Shown piece by piece: positions 56,991 through 64,000 of a stretch of DNA of 64,000 nucleotides. A model generated the notes under the pieces. That model was not told the DNA's origin. It searched no databases and saw only the letters and a list, made by a program, of their open reading frames with translations. Source of the DNA: Sipunculus nudus (lineage: Eukaryota > Annelida > Sipuncula > Golfingiida > Sipunculidae); contig CM049322.1 in assembly GCA_026874595.1 (NCBI GenBank), forward strand, positions 41,224,840 to 41,288,839, given 5' to 3'. The translations under genes were made by a program, and so were the position numbers. The stretch's first letter is position 1. Every line of letters begins with the position of its first letter.

Positions 56991-58435
56991 TCATATATCC
57001 GTATAATATGTACAGAGTTATCAGCCCTAATTCAACCCCCACACAGAGTGGTTTTATTCTTGCTCTGTGTATATTTGATTAATATGAGCGCCGATAAGCT
57101 CATTAATGCTTTGAATAGAGGTCATGTGAATGGCTGATATCCGGTTTCTCTTTTGCTTGTGTGTATGTATGTGTGTATTCATGACACGGCTGTAGCCGGA
57201 GCATGGTCTGAGGGGGTTGGGGGTTGGGGCAGTAAATCCATTGTCAGAGCGAGTTTTACGAGGAATCTTCCTCCCATGGTGTGGAAATACATGTTACAAA
57301 TTGGCATAATTCCATCCTTTCATTCACGTGGCTTAAAGGGTAACTGAGTGATAAACACCAGTCAAATTTAACTTTCTTGCAAATACAGCCAACATTTTTT
57401 TGGCCAACGCATGCTCAGATCTCCGGGGAGGCTACAGTACAGCATGGTATACGTGAATGCATTATTTTACCGCACACAGTTTCGATCATATATATGTATG
57501 TACAATACATGTATATGTATATGTGTGTAGGCTTCTATTATTACAGTGTATTGTTAGCCATAATAATGTTCCTGTCCTCGTACACTTGTGTCTGATTCGG
57601 TTGATTTCTTTGGTATCCCTGATACGCCCCATTACAGTTGCACACACACACTATGGTGGTGTCGTTTTTCATGTCTGGTTAATACATGAATAACCATATA
57701 TGATCTCCCGCCCACCAGGATAGGCCGTGAGTGATATATCAATGATCATTTATCTGATCCCAAGTGTACTAAGAAACATATCCTTTTAACCGTGTATAAT
57801 TTATATGCATGCTAAATCGGTACAGGAACCGCTCCCGCTCCTTCCAACTATGCGCATGTGCATATCAACATGGTCGTGCCTCGTTCAGAGACTGAAACTA
57901 GATGAATTCTTAAATATGTGTCTGGAGCCCACAAACCCTGGCCAGAATATGCACCTTCGTGTATGTTACGCTTCTTACCCTGGTAAATGGCAGAGCACAA
58001 ACTGGCCCTAATTCCTATCAATGGGTGACTTGATCTTTGGGACAAATATATCGCCCTGTGTCACAATAGGGGAGAAAGACTTTGAATGAAAATACATATG
58101 ATATTGATCCAGATTAACCCTAAAATCTGATGGATTGTTCCTTTGGAGCTACACTTACCCTCCTACAAATTTCCAGCAAAATCTTTTCATTTCGTATTGC
58201 GTTCAGTTTTGGCTAACAGACAAACTAACCAATGCACGAAGGAAAACCCATTACCTTCGCCTCATGGTGGAGCTCTTATAGCAGGAGAATGGTGATAAAA
58301 TAAGTAATGATCCATATTAAACACTCGACTTTAAACATAAATGCTACTGTCTACACGGACGACCTAGCAGTAGCCGCAAGTCAAAATGTGTTTTACCCTA
58401 GTAAGAGAACAAGTATAATAGCCATATGAAATGTT
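55481..58435. other. Microsatellite-rich spacer without recognised genes
   Basis: AAT/AAC units at 55922-56022; TA tracts at 56113-56168, 56640-56697 and 56935-56988. At 56410-56630 a loose motif (ATAGAGTGTACACAATCTAT, ATAGAATGTACACATTCAAT, GGAGTGTATACCTTCTAT) repeats about every 50-70 bp. No coding exon was recognised; open frames across TA tracts are repeat products. Confidence 0.6.
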
Positions 58436-58525
58436 GGGTAACCGCTGAAGAAACAATGGGTGTATCAAACATGGCACGCGAGGCGAAGCCGAGTGAGTCA
58501 TGATTGACACTCGAGTGTGCCCTCT
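58436..58525. repeat. Palindrome-related fragment
   Basis: ACATGGCACGCGAGGCGAAG and CATGATTGACACTCGAGTGT recall the arms of the foldback element at 37862-38010, but less well paired. Confidence 0.4.
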
Positions 58526-61202
58526 GCCTTTGGAAATTATATTGCCCATGTAATAAAAGTTAGAAAAAATGAGCCAAGACACACGCAGCGCATCCTCTGT
58601 AGCCTTACAAGTTACCTGACGATACAGAATCACATAATTGAGATAATGTATTAATAAGCGATCCAGGGTTTCGATAACAACATAACCTAAACTTCCATCC
58701 TCTTGAATAAAATGTTACTGATTATTTTGCGAGACACATCTACGAGTTCAGTTTGGACAGGAATGAACTTCGGCGTATGTACTGTTAAATACTTTATTAG
58801 TAGTTTGTTTAAACAGGATACTTTCGAAAAGATGCACGCTTGGTAGGAGGTATTCGTAACATCTCCCGCCACTGATTACTGAGGCATTCTTGCAAACTTG
58901 TTGTTAAATGATTATATATTCTAAGGTTAATATTGATGACACTCTCACACGGCCTAACTGTATGGACGTCAGCCCCAATACATAGCAGGGCCTAGGAGTA
59001 ATAGAATTCATATCGAATAAATCGGGCTTGTGAATTATAAACCTGAAGCTGAGAAAGTGGCTACTCTTGGACATTGGTTCTTGGGAACTCTGCAACGTTT
59101 TCGGTGAACATAGTTTCAAGCCTAACCAGTATGTTGTAGTTACGACGCTAATGCTAACAAACCACGTCTATTCCTTATTCGGTAACCTATATATATGAAA
59201 GTTACTTTGACAACTGGTAACGTGCATGCCAGTGGATTTGGACGTACGGAAAGGTCGCATGTTGGATAAGAGCTGTTACTAGACCAATGTCCTGGCTCTG
59301 TGATCTGTGATGAATAGGTCTTATATAGGCGCAAATGCAAATTTTCAATACCAGCTCGCATACACAATTTGGTTGGAATATAAGCACGATACGATTTGTA
59401 TTCCGGTAGCCACATGCTACACCCACGGTTATTTTTGGTAATTTTAATTAGAGCTTTGTACGATAAAGACTCAGCTGTATCAATTATTGATGGACATCGC
59501 TTTATATAACTAGGAGAATATACATGTAGATACTTAATTCAAGCAGAGTATCGCTTTCATTCTTTAAATATTCGAGAGTTGTCTTTTCAGTGAGGTACAC
59601 AATGTTGCAGAAGCTTTAATATCACAATGATACCATAGCCTCATTTAAAGACAATAATGGATCGTTTCGCGTTACGCCAGAAGATAAAAATGTCCCCACA
59701 TAAGCACGTGAGATAGAGTGCTGTTCTCCATGAATACTGTAGATTCATAAATATTAGTTGGGATTTTATTTTTCGTGGTTTTCGTGGATCACGATAATCC
59801 ACGAATTCATGATTCCAACGATATAAAAATCACACAGCCAGAAAATATCTTGACAGCAGCTGGAGGTCGACTTCATCTATACCGCTATATAGTTATTATC
59901 ACTGCCTGAATATTCTATAAAGCAACAAACATTGTTTATTACTATTTTATGATTGCCGATGATACATATAACAAATGTACTAAATTACTTTTCCTGTAAA
60001 TTACTATAAACAATACGTGATTTATAAATATTCAGTTGTCAATTCCATTATTTCCCCTAATATCGCACAAACACGGCCCCCTAAACTGTTTACAATAAAA
60101 CAATATCAATTTTTTTTAACTGAAAACATATACCCTAATTTCCCTCTTCAGAATTTCGGGTTAAATATTCATGAGCAATACCACACTTCTACCGCGCAAA
60201 GCGGTAGTTCTTACACGACAAGAACGGTACATATGTTACTGCCCATGTTCGTGACCACAGTTGCCGAGGCGTTGCTTTTTTTGGGCTAGTCTTTTCTACC
60301 TTCTTTCAATAGAGATAAAACTAAACTTACGCTCCCTATTGGATTAAAGACAAGAGCCGTGTAAACCCATATGCTTTACCTCCGGACGTGAATGTTAAGA
60401 GCACTTCTTCCAAATATTGCCAACTGCAGTTGCATGCTTACATGTGAGCCATTAATATGACAGGTGGTACTTCTTCCAAATATTGCCGGTATAATAGTTG
60501 TACATAAATGTTAGCGCAAGTAAGCGTCACAGAATGCTGGTATGCAAATTATGCCCCGCTAATTTCAGATGAGTAAAATTCCTGTCTAGTCGACCCTTTA
60601 AATCCGTTTCTAATGTTTGATCTCAAAATAGTTGAGACGTTGAACTGAACGAATCTTGTCTCGTCTCACCGCCCCGTCCGGGATTTACAGCTAGCCCCAT
60701 GTGAATACCGCAATGATTAAAATAAAAAAATACAAAAAAAAAAAAAACATTCATGTGTACGGTCTCAGTTTATTTTTCCTCCGATCAAGTGAGGGGTTTT
60801 CTGTTTAAGTGGTGTGATCGGGTGTAAAAAATAATAGCCGAGGTATCGGATCTTATAAATAATAGCCGATGTATTGTCGAGCACGTGTCGCATGTCGGTG
60901 ACGGCTGATTAATTCGTTTGTTAGGCTCAGGTTGGGCGCTTGTTTGCTCCACACTGACCCGATTGACCGCTGTACAGACCGTGTGATAAGCATCTCATTC
61001 GAGCCATCATTTTAATACCTGTGTCATATGTTCTCGTCTTCCTTGCGGATACGGAGATATTAATAAACATGATTTTCTAAAGTTTTCATGGTCTTTCCAT
61101 GAATTCAAAAACCCCCACGATATGCGTTTTGTACAAAAACCATGAAATTTTTAAGCTCACAATATTATCTGAAACTACAGTATTACGATTCTCCGCAAAA
61201 TT
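58526..61202. other. Spacer with MITE-like fragments
   Basis: At 59744-59830 TACTGTAGATTCATAAATAT with CGTGGTTTTCGTGGATCACG and CACGAATTCATGATT looks like half of a palindromic MITE; a related half (TTTTCATGGTCTTTCCATGA, ACCATGAAATTTTTAAGC, ACTACAGTATTA) lies at 61080-61195. CACTTCTTCCAAATATTGCC occurs at about 60402 and, nearly identical, at 60470. No gene was seen. Confidence 0.5.
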
Positions 61203-62024
61203 TTAAGAAACCGTATCAGAACAAATTGGTTCTTCATATTTAGAAGGGGATAAATAGACTGTGGAGTCAGCCGGCAGTGTTTCTATATCAAAGGAATTTT
61301 GTTCATGTTTCAACAAATCCTCGGCTCCTATTGGCTCAATATATTCAGGAGGCTGAACTATTTGTGATTTTGCATCAAATGAGTGCCGTTGATGAAACCC
61401 CATGCCTTCTGGGCAAGTGGGTTCAATATATTCTGGTGGATACATCGGATGTGATTTTGTCCCCATTTTATTGTGTTCATGGTTAATCCGTTTTTCATGC
61501 CTTAGCGTTTGCAAATAGTCTACAGGTAGAGCTTGCGGCGATCCCTCTCTAGTGCAAGGTTCAGGATTAATTGTTTCCTGCGTTTCAGTCGGTGTTACGG
61601 GATGATCCCGTGTCATGTGATCGTTCCGTGTCACGTGATCGTCCTGTGCCACGTGAGATTCCCACTGCGATGGGTATCTAAGAGTACTTGTTGCTTTCAT
61701 ACATGAACAGCAATTGACGTCATCTGGGGTGGATGGAGACGCATTATCATACTCATTACGAGACGTTGGTTCAGGACTGTAAATATCTAGTTCAGATATG
61801 TCAGCGTAGACATTTGTCGATTCGCGCGCTGTTGCTTTTCGACGTTTATTCTCAGCATAATGTACTCCTTGCAAAGGAACCATTGGCAGGGGGCGCTGAA
61901 GCAAGCGGCGTCTGCTGAGACATGCTATACAAGATTCTTTGCATTTCTTGCAGACAGCGTAAGTGATGATGGCCACGAGTAACACTGACAGTCCAGAGAC
62001 AGCCCCTCCGATCCATGCCTTCAC
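61203..62024 (-). CDS. LRR-Ig receptor, last exon: transmembrane helix and cytoplasmic tail
   Basis: The exon starts after the acceptor TTTTTGATACAG and reads VKAWIGGAVSGLSVLLVAII then TYAVCKKCKESC, a single transmembrane helix followed by a basic, Cys-rich stop-transfer region, then about 240 residues of tail to the stop at 61203. The phase (0) matches the LRR-Ig exon at 62986. The tail is tyrosine-rich: four YxxP motifs (YIEP twice, each in PPEYIEP, then YLSP and YEEP near the C-terminus), the kind bound by Crk-type SH2 domains, and NEYDNAS, a YxN motif of the Grb2 type. The PPEYIEP segments sit in degenerate units of about 30 residues (compare HQRHSFDAK and HEQNSFDIE). A small internal repeat reads DHVTRNDHMTRDHPVT. 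Signalling is inferred from the motifs; no kinase or other catalytic domain is present, and I could not assign an orthologue. Confidence 0.85.
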   Translation of the reverse strand: MKAWIGGAVSGLSVLLVAIITYAVCKKCKESCIACLSRRRLLQRPLPMVPLQGVHYAENKRRKATARESTNVYADISELDIYSPEPTSRNEYDNASPSTPDDVNCCSCMKATSTLRYPSQWESHVAQDDHVTRNDHMTRDHPVTPTETQETINPEPCTREGSPQALPVDYLQTLRHEKRINHEHNKMGTKSHPMYPPEYIEPTCPEGMGFHQRHSFDAKSQIVQPPEYIEPIGAEDLLKHEQNSFDIETLPADSTVYLSPSKYEEPICSDTVS

Positions 62025-62985
62025 CTGTATCAAAAAGTGCATGAAACTTTAGGTATGTCAATATTAACTCGCGTTACCTCCTTTGTTTTATGACCCAGTT
62101 TTGACCTCAAATGCAATATACGTTATTTTTTTCTGCCCTCTCGTCTTACAATTATAGGTTTCCCTCTCCTGTGACATAAACGTTCACTTAAATTAACTCC
62201 TCCCAAAATTCAGACCAGTTTATTTTTTTACCAAGATACCGATATAAACAAACATTATCTGCCTCTAATGATACTAATTATATATTCGCTTTCCCTTTAA
62301 TAACACAAAAAATATACCTACGTTTTCCCCTTTAACGACCATAGCATCCTCATGATATACGTATATATATAGGGACTGACCAAAGTGGTCGTAATTTTTA
62401 GGTGGTCGTATTTGTGAAACCCCTCAATTACCTGGATCACATATTCGGGACCAAGAAAAGTGGTCGTAATTGTGGGGGTGGTCGCAATTGCGGGGTGGTC
62501 GCAAGGCGGGGTTCCACTGTATATACAAAGGTTTTTCTCTCGGCCAAACAGACATACGCTTTTCTTCTTACGAGATGGACATGTTTTGTCCCAGACTATA
62601 CAGAGATTATACTCATCTCCCCACATAAACATAATTAAGTTTTGTGAATCTCAAAATATATACATAAGTTATGTCCTTCCAATGAGATACGCATATATTT
62701 TGTCCCTCCAATGCTGTAAACATAGTTTTTAACCCTCCTAGTGAATAGACGTAGGTTTTGTCCCACCCACGCAGTAGACACAGGTTTTGCTCCTCCAACG
62801 ACAAGGAAAGACGTTTTGTCCCTCCCGCGAGATAGACATAGGTTCTACCGCTCACGTGATATTCATATAAATTCTGTCCATCTTACGGTATAGACATGGG
62901 TCTTGCCCTTTCTCGAAACATAAGGCTTACTTATAAGTAATGAAACTTACCTTGTCACTCCATTTTAAAAGTAATGATTCCTACC
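62025..62985 (-). other. Intron of the LRR-Ig gene, with minisatellite
   Basis: Bounded by CAG|GTAGGAATC at 62986/62985 and TACAG|GTGAAG at 62025/62024. It holds a degenerate tandem repeat of about 37-40 bp at 62530-62925 (GTCCCTCCAATG, GATAGACATAGGTTTTGTCC variants), with similar wording back to about 62130, and a truncated ACAGTGGAACCCC MITE at 62372-62522. Confidence 0.75.
62372..62522. mobile_element. ACAGTGGAACCCC palindromic MITE, truncated, in the receptor intron
   Basis: GGGACTGACCAAAGTGGTCG at the left and GGTCGCAAGGCGGGGTTCCA then CTGTATA at the right match 42805-42986 in inverted order; the far left terminus is missing. Confidence 0.75.
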
Positions 62986-64000
62986 TGGTTACTCCATTCA
63001 TGACTTAATGTTGGCACGACGGTGGTTACAAAATTCCTTTCTTTATCCGAGCTAAGCAGCATGTTACCTGTACGTCTATGTGTGTCGGAACTTTCAGTTG
63101 AAGTCAGTATCACCTCGATGGATGTATTATCATATCCAACAAAGCTGACAGCCCGGCAAGTATAAACAGAGACGCCTGGGTGTATGTCCAAGTATGCTTG
63201 GACACTATTTGTAACGTTGTCCCGTCCAGTGATAATCTGCGGTCCAGGAGTCAAATTCACCTCGGGCAGGGGCAATCCAGTTCCGTTACATATAACTCTG
63301 TCCTCTTCCTGGTATATTCTAACTTCAGGGCTTTGGCATATGTCCGTTTTGAAAATATCACTTAGAAAATCGTGGTACATGTCATCACTAATGATTTCAA
63401 CTGTCAGGTATTTGACTGTTTGCTTCCCGTAACTGGTATGCGTTTGTTGTATTTGGGTGATGTTTCTGTACGACAGGAGTGAATATACGCATGGTATGTA
63501 GGCCCTACATTGTGAAAACGAATCGAGGTCACCAGGTGTCATTCTACAACCACAATACATAGTGTTCCTTGAGAGAATGAGAGAAAAGTTACAATAACGG
63601 AGCATCGGCACTGTAAGTAGCTTGTTGTTGCTGAGGTCCAATGACCTTAGCAAAGTCGGCCATGTTGAATCCTCAATGACGTCACCAATGACGTTTTTTG
63701 ATAGACGTAAAACGGAAATTCCAGGGAGTGCTCCAAAGTCATTTGTTTTCACACGAGCAATTCTATTATCACTTAAATCCAGATAATTAAGTTTCACGAG
63801 GCCAGTGAACATGTCAGCTGACAGCGTTCTCAGTAGGTTTGCGGACAAAGATAGTACACGCAAATTGGATAAACCAGTGAAGGCGCCGTGGTGTATCATC
63901 CCTATATTATTGTTATCTAGGTTTATCAATTCAGTCCAATATAATCCTTGGAACTGAGTCGAGACTAGAGACTTTATATAATTCCCGGTTATCTTAACGT
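62986..64000 (-). CDS. LRR-Ig transmembrane receptor, ectodomain exon (5' end beyond window)
   Basis: The frame is open to the right edge, so the gene starts outside the window. It encodes at least five leucine-rich repeats of the typical extracellular type, for example LINLDNNNIGMIHHGAFTGL, LRVLSLSANLLRTLSADMF and LNYLDLSDNRIARVKTNDF, ending with LRSLDLSNNKLLTVP. A Cys-containing cap follows (NTMYCGCRMTPGDLDSFSQC). Next is one Ig-like domain: VICNGTGLPLPEVNL holds the first Cys and GVSVYTCRAVSFVG the second; the usual Trp after the first Cys is Leu. Several NxT/S sites (NVT, NTS, NFS) suit a glycosylated surface protein. The exon ends SHEWSNQ at donor CAG|GTAGGA (62986/62985) in phase 0 and joins the transmembrane exon at 62024. 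Such LRR-Ig proteins act in adhesion, neural patterning or immunity; which applies here is unknown. Confidence 0.9.

Noticed and set aside
61277-61918. Plus-strand frames opposite the receptor tail
   Set aside because: Shadows of the minus-strand exon, which has splice sites in phase and clear domains.
1-64000. Virus-derived or LTR elements
   Set aside because: No paired long terminal repeats and no gag, protease, integrase, capsid or envelope similarity were recognised; the only reverse transcriptase belongs to the LINE.

Overview
The window reads as nuclear DNA from an AT-rich, repeat-dense invertebrate. A lophotrochozoan, perhaps a gastropod mollusc, is my best guess, based on the type of fatty-acid desaturase and the many short palindromic transposons. 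No species can be fixed from the sequence. Genes are sparse; most of the 64 kb is minisatellite, microsatellite, MITE-like elements, SINE-like pieces and one broken LINE. I saw no LTR retroelement, Polinton or other virus-derived element, and no toxin gene.

Layout. 1-4.66 kb is a 26-bp minisatellite that runs in from the left edge. 5-27 kb is a repeat field: a tRNA-derived SINE, TA and AAT microsatellites, three dispersed families that occur here as inverted pairs (R1, R2, R3), and a CR1/L2-like LINE at 11-13.2 kb. At 27.68-28.85 kb lies an intact single-exon methyl-end (omega-x, FAD2/FAD3-like) fatty-acid desaturase, the clearest complete gene. A 34-bp minisatellite with a higher-order period near 511 bp follows at 30.3-31.4 kb. 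At 34.24 kb a 32-bp candidate first coding exon encodes a SNAG-like N-terminus, with CRE-like sites upstream; its other exons were not found.

39.8-55.5 kb holds a minus-strand gene of the proline racemase / trans-3-hydroxyproline dehydratase family. Its first three recognised exons lie inside a 7.3-7.9 kb direct tandem duplication (unit A 40325-47599, unit B 47600-55480), while the last exon exists once, left of unit A. Both copies share a frameshift beside the first catalytic Cys motif, and the last exon carries a stop and a frameshift, so the locus looks like a duplicated pseudogene. The two units may also be two alleles placed in series by the assembler. Unit B alone carries a 702-bp insertion with a 9-bp target duplication.

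55.5-61.2 kb is repeats and unassigned sequence. From 61.2 kb to the right edge is the 3' part of a minus-strand gene for a membrane receptor: leucine-rich repeats, one Ig-like domain, a transmembrane helix and a cytoplasmic tail with four YxxP motifs.

The genes show no operon-like or pathway link to one another. Exon limits come from reading frames, splice consensus and recalled family sequences. No alignment or database search was run.
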